Shown here: piece by piece, positions 27,362-36,398 of the stretch
Position numbering within the stretch: the stretch's first letter is position 1
Layout of the letters: each line of letters starts with the position of its first letter
Assembly: GCA_011364965.1 (NCBI GenBank)
Contig: RDOB01000004.1
Location: forward strand, 116,360 to 180,359
Reading direction: 5' to 3'
DNA length: 64,000 nucleotides
DNA from: Candidatus Heimdallarchaeota archaeon
Lineage (GTDB): Archaea; Asgardarchaeota; Heimdallarchaeia; Hodarchaeales; Hodarchaeaceae
Position numbers and translations under genes: made by a program
The notes under the pieces: generated by a model
Databases searched by the model: none
What the model was told of the DNA's origin: nothing
The model's input: only the letters and a program-made list of their open reading frames with translations

Positions 27362-27731
27362 TTTGCCTGCTAATATTCGAGATCCAATCTTCAATAAACT
27401 TAATGAAATCATTAATGGCAGACCTAGAAATATGAGGAAAATGAATTCCTAACAGTACAATAGTGTTTTTACGAGTATTTTTAGCAATAAGACGGGCAAT
27501 CAGACCAGCTAGCTCACCATCTCGATGTGAGGGAACTGAAAAACTGTTGCAATTGGCTGAATTATCTCCATTTCTACGAGTATAGGGAAAACCAACTCCT
27601 ATTCCTCCTAGATGGTCATTAGGGCCAATTATTTCAACAACAAGTCCATCACCTTTTAGATAGAAAATCCCCTTTATTTTAAATCTGAGATATTCCGATT
27701 CAAAAGTAGCAATCTTTTTCAAAGATTTCAA
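27327..27731 (-). CDS. LpdD-like (prenylated-flavin chaperone-type) domain protein
   Basis: 134 residues, TTG start. The pattern VVEIIGPNDHLGGIGVGFPY, then FSVPSHRDGELAGLIARLIAK and VLLGIHFPHIS matches the small LpdD-type domain that accompanies UbiD-family gallate decarboxylases (G-x-x-PHIG..., PxHKDxxLA, GIHxxxI). No ubiD or ubiX gene is seen nearby, so it may be one of the many stand-alone archaeal relatives of unknown role. Overlaps the end of the toroid-protein gene on the other strand. Confidence 0.55.
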   Translation of the reverse strand: MKSLKKIATFESEYLRFKIKGIFYLKGDGLVVEIIGPNDHLGGIGVGFPYTRRNGDNSANCNSFSVPSHRDGELAGLIARLIAKNTRKNTIVLLGIHFPHISRSAINDFIKFIEDWISNISRQITPVLDSNIEE

Positions 27732-27771
27732 CTCATTGAAATCAATTTTTGAATTTTAATTCCGAATTTTA

Positions 27772-28254
27772 TTAATCAGCTTCTTCAGATGCATTTTCCT
27801 GCATATTATGCTTTTTTTCTTGCAATGATTTGATTTCAGAGTTAAGAAATCCCAGTTTAGTCTCTAGAGTTCGCAGATTGGTGGTTAATGTCGATTTGTT
27901 TGCATTTAATTCTTTTATTGTCTGATTCAGAGATTGTATTTCTGTTTTCGAATACTCAAGTTCACGGTTCAAGTCCGAAATTTTTTCAGAGTTTGATGTT
28001 CTTCTCAATTCGAATGAAGGGATATCATCATCGATCGTCTGTAAGTGAGAATTCAATTCCTCTATCTTGGACTTAAAAGATTCTTCTTTTTCTGTAAACA
28101 TTTTTTGCAGATCCTGCAGATCTTTTTGAAGCTCTTCTATTGATTTTCCTTTCCGTTGGGGAGAATCTTCAACTAGCTGCTCAACTCCTGGTGGTGAACA
28201 GACTGGACATGGTGGTCTAATAAAGTAAGATCCACATCTTGGACATTTTGGCAT
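27772..28254 (-). CDS. Zinc-ribbon plus coiled-coil protein (tandem paralogue B)
   Basis: 160 residues. Starts MPKCPRCGSYF...CPVCS, a compact CxxC-x8-CxxC zinc ribbon at residues 4-19. A linker and a long coiled coil (~40-155) follow. It lies 1 base after the next gene upstream (28256-28732), which has the same layout and a similar ribbon, so the two arose by tandem duplication and probably form a heteromer. No recognised family; likely a structural or adaptor protein. Confidence 0.75.
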   Translation of the reverse strand: MPKCPRCGSYFIRPPCPVCSPPGVEQLVEDSPQRKGKSIEELQKDLQDLQKMFTEKEESFKSKIEELNSHLQTIDDDIPSFELRRTSNSEKISDLNRELEYSKTEIQSLNQTIKELNANKSTLTTNLRTLETKLGFLNSEIKSLQEKKHNMQENASEEAD

Positions 28255-28255
28255 C

Positions 28256-28732
28256 TTATGTCACTCCTACCTCACTTTTAAGATTGGATAATTCTCTTTC
28301 TTTATCTGTTATGATCTGTTCCAAAGAATTAATTTTTTGGTTCAATACTTTTATTTCTTGTTCTATTTTATGTTTTTCAACAGTAGCTCCTTGCTTTTCT
28401 TCCTGTTGGGTCTGAAGAGCTATTGTCAACTCACTTATTTTAGAATCAGAGAGAGATAATTCCTTTTTTGTCTGTTTTCTTACTTCTTCCCGTTCTGTTA
28501 CATGTTCTGTTATATTTTTAATCTCAGCTTCCGATACTTCTGTTAAAGTTTGAATTTTCTCCTTCAAATCATCTAATGCTTCAATTAACTCAATAGGATC
28601 AACCATTCTGACAGTTTTCTTTTCTTTGACCTCAATTGTCCTCACAGGAGAATCAGGTGAATCATCTGGTGTACAAAATGGACAAGAAATTTCACTATAA
28701 TAGGATCCACATTTTTCACAAATTGGAGACAT
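28256..28732 (-). CDS. Zinc-ribbon plus coiled-coil protein (tandem paralogue A)
   Basis: 158 residues from the ATG at 28732. A TTG 36 bases upstream (28768) would add 12 residues, but the internal ATG gives MSPICEKCGSYY...CPFCT, which aligns with the first residues of the downstream paralogue. CxxC-x8-CxxC ribbon, acidic linker, then coiled coil (~45-158). First gene of a two-gene unit with 27772-28254. Confidence 0.75.
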   Translation of the reverse strand: MSPICEKCGSYYSEISCPFCTPDDSPDSPVRTIEVKEKKTVRMVDPIELIEALDDLKEKIQTLTEVSEAEIKNITEHVTEREEVRKQTKKELSLSDSKISELTIALQTQQEEKQGATVEKHKIEQEIKVLNQKINSLEQIITDKERELSNLKSEVGVT

Positions 28733-28958
28733 CTTTATCAGCTCAAATAATTGTTTGTTTGCTACCAAATCTGAAATAGTCTAAAATAACCTTCTAGATA
28801 GGTAATTTTCAGTCTTGTATGGAATATAACTTCAATAGATAGCTTTTAACCCTTTTCATTTAATAGGTTCTATAAAAAATATTTATTCAATTAAATTCTT
28901 TTGAGCTATATTAACAAGAAGAATGAGATAACAAAAATTGGCTTGGAGAAAATAATTT

Positions 28959-31580
28959 ATGGACGATCCACGGGCATTAAGTCATATAAAAACGGTTATG
29001 ATCTTGCCATTGGGGCAGGACCATACAATACAGCTGTATGGTTTTTCCCGTGGAAAAATTTCGCAAAGAAAACCTACTATTCGAGGTAAAATCGAATATT
29101 TCCTAAAACATGAGAATCTGTGGAGACCCCGCAGACTTTTTTGGGAAGAAAAAGGAAAATGGATCGCATTTCCCCCTAAAAATACACTCCAAGAATTATT
29201 TCAGAAAGCATCCAATATAATTCTAGCAATGGAACTCCCAGAAGAAGAGAAAAAGGGGATACAGGGATTTTGTCAAGATTTTAACATTTCTATCCCAATT
29301 TATGAGAGAAATCTTTGCCCATTTTGTTTATATCACGAGAAAGTAACAGATTTACATCGAAAAAGGAAATTTATGTTCTATGAAAGAGAGATATGTGATG
29401 TTTGTGCAATACAAGAATTAGAAAAAGAATTAAAAGTAAAGAAAATCGATTTGTTAAACAGTTTACCTATTAGAAAGTATGCTTTGTCAATGCTAAGGCG
29501 CTTAGGAGATGTTCATCAAGTTTTAGAGATTTTTACGAGTGGTAACACGAATATAAGCGATTTAACTCTTGTAAAAAAGGTTGAGAAAGTAGCTGACACA
29601 AAATTAGCTCCATATATCAAAGAAATCACTAGTTACAATTTACCAGAAGAGATTACGAGGTATCTTAAAATCCGAGAAATTTCAACTTTCCTCCCTATAC
29701 AAGTAATTGCAATTAAGAAAGGACTCCTAAAGAATCAAAATATGCTAATTATTGCTGACACTAGCGCTGGTAAAACTCTAATAGGAGAACTAGCTGGATT
29801 ACAACATCTTTTAAAGAAGAAAAAATTTATTTTCACTGTTCCGCTTGTTGCTCTTGCAAATACCAAGTATGAGGAATTCAGGCAAATTTATGGAAAGGAT
29901 TTTAAGGTAGGCCTTCGAACAGGACGCTCCCGCATTTTTAACTCTATAAAAGAAAGAGAGACATTTTACAGAGACCGCTTTTCTATTAAAGAAGCTGATA
30001 TCGTTGTTGCTACCTATGAGGGGCTAGATTTACTCCTTCGAGCAAACCACATTAACTTTAAGGAGATTGGATGTATTGTTATTGATGAAGTTCAATCACT
30101 AACTGATGAGGAAAGAGGAGCTACCCTAGATTGCCTAATAGCTAAAATTAGAGTTCAATCTAGAGAAACTCAAGTAATTGCTCTATCTGCAACAGTTGGA
30201 AATCCAAGTGCATTTGCACGAGATCTCAATTTAGTGCTAGCAACATTTAATCAACGCCCTATTCCTTTAGAAGAACATATTTTGATATCACGTGGTGAAA
30301 CTGAAAAAAGACGTCAAATATATAGATTGGTAAAGAAAGAAAGACAAATTAACTCGTCAAAAGGGTTTATGGGGCAAACAATTGTATTTACAAACTCAAG
30401 AAGGAAAACTGTTGAAATTTCGGAATATTTACGTTCATCAGGGATAATAAAAGCTCATGCTTATCATTCTGGTTTAGCTTTTAATCAAAGAAAACGAATC
30501 GAAATGGATTTCTCATCAGGAATATCTCCAGTTGTAGTAAGTACATATGCCCTTGGTGCTGGGGTGGATTTTCCTGCCTCTCAAGTAATCTTTGAATCTT
30601 TGATGATGGGTAATCAGATTTTAGAATCGAACAGCTTCACCCAAATGACTGGGAGAGCTGGAAGATTAGGCAAACATGATCGCGGACAGGTTGTTTTACT
30701 TTGTAGTGGAGAATCTATTTCTTCTCTTGATAACAGGAGTGAAATTGAGATTGCATTTGAACTCCTCAAAGCAAATTTGATTCCCATTGAACCAAATCAT
30801 TCCGAGGATTCCTGTGGGTCTCAAATTTTATCAATTTGTTCAATGAGGAAAAGCCTTTCTCCAGCTAAAGCAAAATCAATATATGAAACCATGATTGGAA
30901 CTAGTTCATTTAGTTTTATGCGAATCACAAATTATTTAATCCAAAATGGACTCATTCAACTAAAAAATAGAGAGAAACAGCGCTTTCTGCAACTAACACC
31001 ATTAGGAAGAGCAGGAGTACTTTCATTTTACTCCCCTGTGAAGATCAAATCAATAACATCTCAGCTTGGGAAAAAAAGAGAATTCCTAAGTATAGCTTTA
31101 GAAGCGAGTTCTCCTAAAAACGTCTATCTTTCAAAAAAATTGCATTCATATCTGGAGAAAACATATCACATGCGTTTTTCAACACGATTAATAAATAGTC
31201 CTGTTTTAGATGTGATGAGCGCCTCTCTAAAAGGGAAAGAACCTACGGAACTAAGCAAATGGTGTTTAACAATTTTTGCTAAATGGACTCAGAATTTCTT
31301 TAATTGCGAATGTAAAGAAAATCCATTTTGTGAGCATGGAAGTGAGCAAATAGGAAGATACTTGATAAGAGAACGCTTAAAGGGAAAAGATATTGATCAA
31401 ATCTCAAGAAAGATTGGACAATTTGAATTCTTGATATATCCAGGAGATATTCTATCATTCTTGAATACATTAATTCATGAGCTTGAGGGGATTCAACGGA
31501 TTTGTATTGCGCTTAATTATGAACAAATATCTTCTGAAATTGAAAAGATGATCAAAAATCTAGAAATACCTTCATCCTAG
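28959..31580 (+). CDS. Ski2/Hel308-like superfamily 2 helicase with N-terminal zinc finger
   Basis: 873 residues. An N-terminal ~230-residue region contains a zinc site (C120-x2-C123 ... C146-x2-C149), like the archaeal helicases annotated with DUF5814. RecA-like domain 1 has the Q-motif region, Walker A ADTSAGKT (266-273), Walker B DEVQ (376-379; most Ski2 proteins have DEVH) and SAT. Domain 2 has QMTGRAGRLG. The C-terminal part has a winged-helix and ratchet-like helices plus a small Cys cluster (CECKENPFCEHG). It probably unwinds RNA or DNA in repair or RNA decay. It is monocistronic. Confidence 0.88.
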   Translation: MDDPRALSHIKTVMILPLGQDHTIQLYGFSRGKISQRKPTIRGKIEYFLKHENLWRPRRLFWEEKGKWIAFPPKNTLQELFQKASNIILAMELPEEEKKGIQGFCQDFNISIPIYERNLCPFCLYHEKVTDLHRKRKFMFYEREICDVCAIQELEKELKVKKIDLLNSLPIRKYALSMLRRLGDVHQVLEIFTSGNTNISDLTLVKKVEKVADTKLAPYIKEITSYNLPEEITRYLKIREISTFLPIQVIAIKKGLLKNQNMLIIADTSAGKTLIGELAGLQHLLKKKKFIFTVPLVALANTKYEEFRQIYGKDFKVGLRTGRSRIFNSIKERETFYRDRFSIKEADIVVATYEGLDLLLRANHINFKEIGCIVIDEVQSLTDEERGATLDCLIAKIRVQSRETQVIALSATVGNPSAFARDLNLVLATFNQRPIPLEEHILISRGETEKRRQIYRLVKKERQINSSKGFMGQTIVFTNSRRKTVEISEYLRSSGIIKAHAYHSGLAFNQRKRIEMDFSSGISPVVVSTYALGAGVDFPASQVIFESLMMGNQILESNSFTQMTGRAGRLGKHDRGQVVLLCSGESISSLDNRSEIEIAFELLKANLIPIEPNHSEDSCGSQILSICSMRKSLSPAKAKSIYETMIGTSSFSFMRITNYLIQNGLIQLKNREKQRFLQLTPLGRAGVLSFYSPVKIKSITSQLGKKREFLSIALEASSPKNVYLSKKLHSYLEKTYHMRFSTRLINSPVLDVMSASLKGKEPTELSKWCLTIFAKWTQNFFNCECKENPFCEHGSEQIGRYLIRERLKGKDIDQISRKIGQFEFLIYPGDILSFLNTLIHELEGIQRICIALNYEQISSEIEKMIKNLEIPSS

Positions 31581-31606
31581 AAATAATTATTGCTTAATTG
31601 ATTTTC

Positions 31607-31810
31607 CTAGAGCTCTCCTTTTCGGGATCTATAATCTTTAAGCAGTAATCCTAATCCAGCAAATGCAATTAAAAAGCCAATAATGTAAAATAGGGCAACC
31701 TGCCATGTACTCATGGTGCCACCGAAACCTGCAATAATTAATCCCCCCATAATTAATATTGATCCGATTAAGCGATTATCAACCATATTATTAATTCCCT
31801 TCAATATCAA
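31607..31810 (-). CDS. Small membrane protein, two TM segments
   Basis: 67 residues, or 59 from an internal ATG. It has two hydrophobic segments (~15-35 and ~40-58) separated by a short hydrophilic turn, and a basic C-terminus (KDYRSRKGEL). No family recognised. It sits 40 bases after the phosphohexomutase gene on the same strand, so it may be the last gene of that operon. Confidence 0.5.
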   Translation of the reverse strand: MILKGINNMVDNRLIGSILIMGGLIIAGFGGTMSTWQVALFYIIGFLIAFAGLGLLLKDYRSRKGEL

Positions 31811-31850
31811 TGTGCTTTCATTAAGGAGAAGAATGGAGTAATTGAGAGAT

Positions 31851-33254
31851 TTAGGCTGAAATCTTATATTTTTTCATAAGCTTGGATATCTCGTTATTAA
31901 CGATTTCTTCTGCGAATTTAGTATAATATGATAAATGTCCGTCAGAATATGCCTCAGCTCGAAAAGAAATCGCAGGTTCTGTCCCACTTTTACGGATGAG
32001 TATCCATCCATCTTCGAATTCTGCTCTTATCCCATCTAATGTTATTATTTTCTCGGTTTCCTTCATAAGCGTTTGCTTAAGATTGGTAACTACTTCAGAT
32101 TTAATTGAATCATTGCAAGGCACTCTTACCTCGTCAGATGTATAATAAGAAGGTAATGAAGCAATTTTAGTCGAAATACCTCCTTCATATTCAGGTAATA
32201 ACTCCAATAAACGAAGAGCAGAATATATGGCATCATCAAAGCCATAGTAATCATACCCAAAGTAGTAATGTCCACTTAACTCACCTGCAAAAGCAGCTTT
32301 AGATCTTATTAATTCTTCATGAATCCAAGAGTGTCCTACTTTTGTATACTTAATATGAGCTCCCTTTCCTGATAGATAATCATATGTAGCGCGGGAAGTC
32401 TTTATATCAACTAATATCTTTGCATTCGATTGGTATTTTAACATTAATTCCCCAAAAAGCATTATTATATGATCGGGCTTGATAATTACTCCTTTGTCAT
32501 CCACAAATCCCACACGATCTCCATCAGTATCAAAACCTATCCCTAGCTGATAACTATCTTTTTTCATTTCTTCTTGGATGAATCTTAGTGATGAAGCTTT
32601 AGCCGGATCTGGAATCATTATAGGAAAGTGACCATCTGGTTCAGGATGAAGGGGATTAACTAGGACGCTGAAAGATTGGAGTAAAGGAATAAATGGAAAG
32701 CAGGAACCGTTTCCGACTTCGATGATAATTTTCAAATCTTTTTGGAGATTAGATTTCATTTTCTGGAAATCCCAATATTGATTTGCAGAAATTTTTGTTG
32801 AAGACAATTGTTGACCATATTCTAAATGATCAACATTAGCAATTTGGCTACTATCTATCATCTTTTTTATCTTAATAAAGAGATTATCAAAATAGAACGA
32901 TATTCCGTTGTTATCGCATACCTTGATTCCATTATACTCAATCGGATTATGGCTAGCAGTTACCATTAGTCCAAAATCTATATTCTCGTTATGAGCAGCT
33001 AAAAAATAAATTGTGGGGGTAGTACATATTCCAATATCTAAAACGTTGCATCCAACTTCCATTAAACCTGCTTTAAGAGCTGAAACAATTATCGGAGAGG
33101 AAAGACGAACGTCTGAGCCAATCACAACATTTTTTCTGATTCCAAAAAAAGTACCGAACGCTTTACCCAAGTCTAAGACATCTTTAGTTGAAAATTGAGA
33201 CGGAAATTTACCTCTTATATCATAGGTTTTAAATATGTGTTTATCTATTCCCAT
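31851..33254 (-). CDS. Phosphomannomutase/phosphoglucomutase
   Basis: 467 residues. Alpha-D-phosphohexomutase with all landmarks: phosphoserine loop TASHNP (S101), metal loop DTDGDR (D242, D244, D246), sugar-binding loop GELSGH, and phosphate-binding RKSGTEP near the C-terminus. Interconverts hexose-6-P and hexose-1-P, feeding nucleotide sugar supply for surface glycans. It is in a minus-strand run with rnhB and egsA. Whether it prefers mannose or glucose cannot be told. Confidence 0.94.
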   Translation of the reverse strand: MGIDKHIFKTYDIRGKFPSQFSTKDVLDLGKAFGTFFGIRKNVVIGSDVRLSSPIIVSALKAGLMEVGCNVLDIGICTTPTIYFLAAHNENIDFGLMVTASHNPIEYNGIKVCDNNGISFYFDNLFIKIKKMIDSSQIANVDHLEYGQQLSSTKISANQYWDFQKMKSNLQKDLKIIIEVGNGSCFPFIPLLQSFSVLVNPLHPEPDGHFPIMIPDPAKASSLRFIQEEMKKDSYQLGIGFDTDGDRVGFVDDKGVIIKPDHIIMLFGELMLKYQSNAKILVDIKTSRATYDYLSGKGAHIKYTKVGHSWIHEELIRSKAAFAGELSGHYYFGYDYYGFDDAIYSALRLLELLPEYEGGISTKIASLPSYYTSDEVRVPCNDSIKSEVVTNLKQTLMKETEKIITLDGIRAEFEDGWILIRKSGTEPAISFRAEAYSDGHLSYYTKFAEEIVNNEISKLMKKYKISA

Positions 33255-33299
33255 TGAAACATCAAAATCCTTTGGTGTTTTTTTAATTTTAAATGATCT

Positions 33300-34088
33300 T
33301 TATTTATTTTTAAAAAAATTATCCAATTTTGGTTTTTTCCTTTGAAGAATTAATTGTAAAGGAGGCCAATTCCACTTATATCGAATGAAGGGGTATTTTC
33401 GGTTGTAAATTTTGTCAGAATATTCCTGCAAAAACTCTATAATGTTTGTATCCGCTGGGTTTGGGTAACCACGACCTAATTGGTAATTTGGAAGATTCCA
33501 CTTTGCTTCAATTTCTCTTAACTTGCTATCTCGGTGAGTTTTAGCCACACAAGATGCAGCAGATACTATAGGAAAATCTCTATCAGCTTTTTTTGAGATT
33601 TTAATAATTCGTTCTTGAATTTCATTCTTAATAGAAAACCGTATACATTTAGAGTCAGTGAAGAGAATTTTAGACCTAAAATCGGGTGATTTTTCTTGAA
33701 AATACCTCATCAAAACCTCATATGAATACTTCGGAGTAGATAAATTATCAATTATGATTTCAGAAGAATCTAATCTAAAAATGATATCAGCAAAATGCCT
33801 AAGTTCCAGCAAATTTAAATTATCGTGTGGTCGATTATCTAAAGTCACATCAATATCCTGAGCTTGAATTTCTATAATTTCTAACTCTGTGGCTTTCTCC
33901 TCAATAATTGAGGATAATTTTGCTCGTTTTCTCTCTCCTTTTACTCCATTGAATAACTTAGAATCTTTTAATCCTAATTTTGAAATCTGTTTTAGGTTTT
34001 CCTGATCTAATGATATACCAGCTATGATTAGAGGGCCAACAAGACTTCCACGACCAGCTTCATCTATTCCAGATATTAGCAATCCCAT
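33300..34088 (-). CDS. rnhB: Ribonuclease HII
   Basis: 262 residues. Starts with ISGIDEAGRGSLVGP containing the first acidic pair D9-E10. Later acids lie in IIIDNLS and near AASCVAKTHRD, completing the D-E-D-D metal site of type 2 RNases H. Removes RNA primers and single ribonucleotides from DNA. The ATG directly follows the egsA stop (TAAATG), so the genes are coupled. It is longer than bacterial RnhB (~200) because of the archaeal C-terminal extension, which is typical. Confidence 0.95.
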   Translation of the reverse strand: MGLLISGIDEAGRGSLVGPLIIAGISLDQENLKQISKLGLKDSKLFNGVKGERKRAKLSSIIEEKATELEIIEIQAQDIDVTLDNRPHDNLNLLELRHFADIIFRLDSSEIIIDNLSTPKYSYEVLMRYFQEKSPDFRSKILFTDSKCIRFSIKNEIQERIIKISKKADRDFPIVSAASCVAKTHRDSKLREIEAKWNLPNYQLGRGYPNPADTNIIEFLQEYSDKIYNRKYPFIRYKWNWPPLQLILQRKKPKLDNFFKNK

Positions 34089-35183
34089 TTAATCGATTCC
34101 AGTCATCTCGATTGCATTTTCTGCAGCTGATTTTGTCAAACCTTCTGATAAGATAGTATACCGAGAAGGACGGATTTTTTGTGCCTCATTAAGAGCATTA
34201 AGCATTAAATCGCGATCAATCCCTAATTCTCCCAGTGTTACGGGTGCATTTACCTCTTTTAGTAAATCTCGAGTTCTCTTCCAATCTTCGCCATGTAAAT
34301 ACATCATTAATATTGAAGCAAAGCCAGTTTGATGTCCGTGAGCAATATTTAAGTTTAAATTATTTATTTTTGTTAATTTGTCTAGTGCATGACTTACGAG
34401 ATGTTCTGATCCACTTGCAGGACGTGATGATCCAGCAATACACATTGCAACTCCACTACTCCCTAATGCTTTTATCAATACTCTTGCGCCTTGTTCACTG
34501 AAGAAAAGCTTCTTTAAGGATCGAACTTCATCTTCAACCATATTAGCAGTCATTTCAGCAAAAGTTGCGGCATAGATATCAAATTTTGAACCTTTAAGTC
34601 TATGGGCGAGTCTCCAATCAAGTACTGCCACTCTTTTTGCTAGAATGTCTCCTACTCCTGCGCTTAATGATATTGGAGGAGCCTTACTTATTAAAGTAGT
34701 ATCCCCTATAATCGCAAGGGGTGACGTAGGAGTATAAGCTTTACCTCCCTTTTTTTGGGATTGAGCGAGAAGTTGCTCTCGTAATGTAAAATTAATATAT
34801 GGACTGGAGAAACCATCATGACTGGCATTTGTTGGTATAGCTATATAATCTGACTTAGAAAAACTTGATATAACCTTCACATAATCAATTATTGTTCCCC
34901 CTCCAACTGCCATTAAAGATGATTTTTCATCCTCAATCTCGATTGCTTCATCAATTAGATATTCCAGATTAGTGGATTTCGGAAGTATTTCGTGAGTATA
35001 ATCGATTGGGCTATCGATATTAGGTAAAATGGAATTAATAGTAATATTTTTTGTCAAGGAAGATCCACTATAAATCTTTAGCTTGTCAATTCCAATATCA
35101 TTGCAAACACTTGAAATCCGTTCGATAGCATTTGGCCCAAAAGCAACTCTTCGCGGGACTGTGATTTCTTGTATAGAGGAGAC
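34089..35183 (-). CDS. egsA: Glycerol-1-phosphate dehydrogenase with no canonical start codon
   Basis: Makes sn-glycerol-1-phosphate, the backbone of archaeal lipids. Motifs: VGGGTIIDYVK (NAD(P) binding), IPTNASHDGFSSP, SGSEHLVSHALD and HGHQTGFAS (Zn ligands). The first standard start is a TTG at 35057, giving 322 residues. However, the frame stays open upstream to a TAG at 35196-35198 and encodes the conserved N-terminus (ITVPRRVAFGPNAIERI). No ATG, GTG or TTG lies in that segment. A strong AGGAGG (35192-35197) sits 8 bases before an in-frame GTC (35181-35183), and ATA follows at 35172-35174. I use GTC as the provisional start. A sequence error is the alternative. Coupled to rnhB. Confidence 0.9.
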   Translation of the reverse strand, partial: VSSIQEITVPRRVAFGPNAIERISSVCNDIGIDKLKIYSGSSLTKNITINSILPNIDSPIDYTHEILPKSTNLEYLIDEAIEIEDEKSSLMAVGGGTIIDYVKVISSFSKSDYIAIPTNASHDGFSSPYINFTLREQLLAQSQKKGGKAYTPTSPLAIIGDTTLISKAPPISLSAGVGDILAKRVAVLDWRLAHRLKGSKFDIYAATFAEMTANMVEDEVRSLKKLFFSEQGARVLIKALGSSGVAMCIAGSSRPASGSEHLVSHALDKLTKINNLNLNIAHGHQTGFASILMMYLHGEDWKRTRDLLKEVNAPVTLGELGIDRDLMLNALNEAQKIRPSRYTILSEGLTKSAAENAIEMTGID

Positions 35184-35191
35184 TGTTTTTT

Positions 35192-35197
35192 CCTCCT
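35192..35197 (-). promoter_or_regulatory. Shine-Dalgarno-like AGGAGG for egsA
   Basis: Perfect AGGAGG on the minus strand, 8 bases before an in-frame GTC codon. It supports initiation of egsA upstream of the TTG at 35057, in a segment without standard start codons. Confidence 0.5.
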
Positions 35198-35358
35198 AAA
35201 TAAGGGGATTTTTTGAAAAGGGACATTCAAAACGAAAATACTCTGATTTTTAGGATTTATGGATTTACTTTTTTCGCTTCCAAAAATCCATTGTATTCCC
35301 TTTTTAATAAGTAGGTGAGAGAGATCAGATTAATTAATATTTCAGTTGTGAAATAATT

Positions 35359-36393
35359 TTATTGTTTCGAATCTATGAATGAGACCTTCTCCTTTCGATA
35401 TCTTAATACTTCTGTACCTCCTAATCTTAAAGTGGAATATCCTCCAAAGATCATTAGAAGTATTGATTTTAAAATACGATCAATTAATGGCACAATTGTT
35501 GCATAAGCTTGCTGATAATTTGGAGATCTCGATAAAATTAGAGCTACAACGACTTCATATTCCCCCATTGCACCAGGAAGTATAGGAATGATGAATGTCA
35601 AGTTTCCTAAAGAAGAAGCCAAGAAAATCAATCCTAATTCGCTCAAACTGTAATTTAATACTGAGTTAGTGATGATATAGAGCATTATTCCCTCAAAACA
35701 CCATATGCTTGTAGAGAGTAAGATAACAACTAATAGAACTAGAGGTTTTGTCCTAAAATCGTTTACTCCCTTTTGAAAAGCAGTAAAAATGGACAATAAT
35801 GGTTTCGCAAGCGCTTGAGGGAAAAGATTAATAATGCGTTTCACATATTGCGGAAAAAATAAACTTAAAGATATAATGATTAATATGAAAAGGATTATAA
35901 GAAATCCGAGAATTATCAAGCTAGTTTCAATGGTAGAGGGGCTAGTACTAAGAAAAAAACCGCCAACTAATATTAAGCTACCTATTATGACTGTAATTAA
36001 ACCAATCACACTCAAAATTTGCTCTAGTATTATTGTTGATAAAGTATCTGATAATTTAACATTATGACTTCGTTTCAAAGAATAAATTCGAATAGTTTCC
36101 CCTGCGCGAGCAATTGTAAAAATATTTATTGCTAATGCTGAAGTTAAGGGGATTAGCAATTGCGCTACAGGAATCTCAACTCCTTGGGATCGTAGAAGTA
36201 GCTTCCATCTTACTGCTCGTACTAATAAGTCAAGAAGATAAATCATTACAAGAAGGAAGATACTAATGATTCCTAGATTGTAAATATTTGATATAATGTA
36301 CTGCGGTTGAGCAAAAAGTATCAAAAAAATTAGTACTATTATTGTTAAAGAATAAATAATATAGTTCTGCCATCGCTGATTAAGTATATTCAA
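35359..36393 (-). CDS. Flippase-like integral membrane protein (LPG synthase TM region / UPF0104, AglD-like)
   Basis: 344 residues with about eight membrane segments. The RAVRWKLLLRSQGV motif after the second segment and the ARAGETIRIYSLKR motif (~90-110) are typical of the UPF0104/lysylphosphatidylglycerol synthetase membrane-domain family. Archaeal members such as AglD-associated proteins are linked to lipid-linked sugar handling. It starts 5 bases after argS ends. A gap of about 175 bases to egsA follows. Confidence 0.85.
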   Translation of the reverse strand: MNILNQRWQNYIIYSLTIIVLIFLILFAQPQYIISNIYNLGIISIFLLVMIYLLDLLVRAVRWKLLLRSQGVEIPVAQLLIPLTSALAINIFTIARAGETIRIYSLKRSHNVKLSDTLSTIILEQILSVIGLITVIIGSLILVGGFFLSTSPSTIETSLIILGFLIILFILIIISLSLFFPQYVKRIINLFPQALAKPLLSIFTAFQKGVNDFRTKPLVLLVVILLSTSIWCFEGIMLYIITNSVLNYSLSELGLIFLASSLGNLTFIIPILPGAMGEYEVVVALILSRSPNYQQAYATIVPLIDRILKSILLMIFGGYSTLRLGGTEVLRYRKEKVSFIDSKQ

Positions 36394-36398
36394 TCAAA

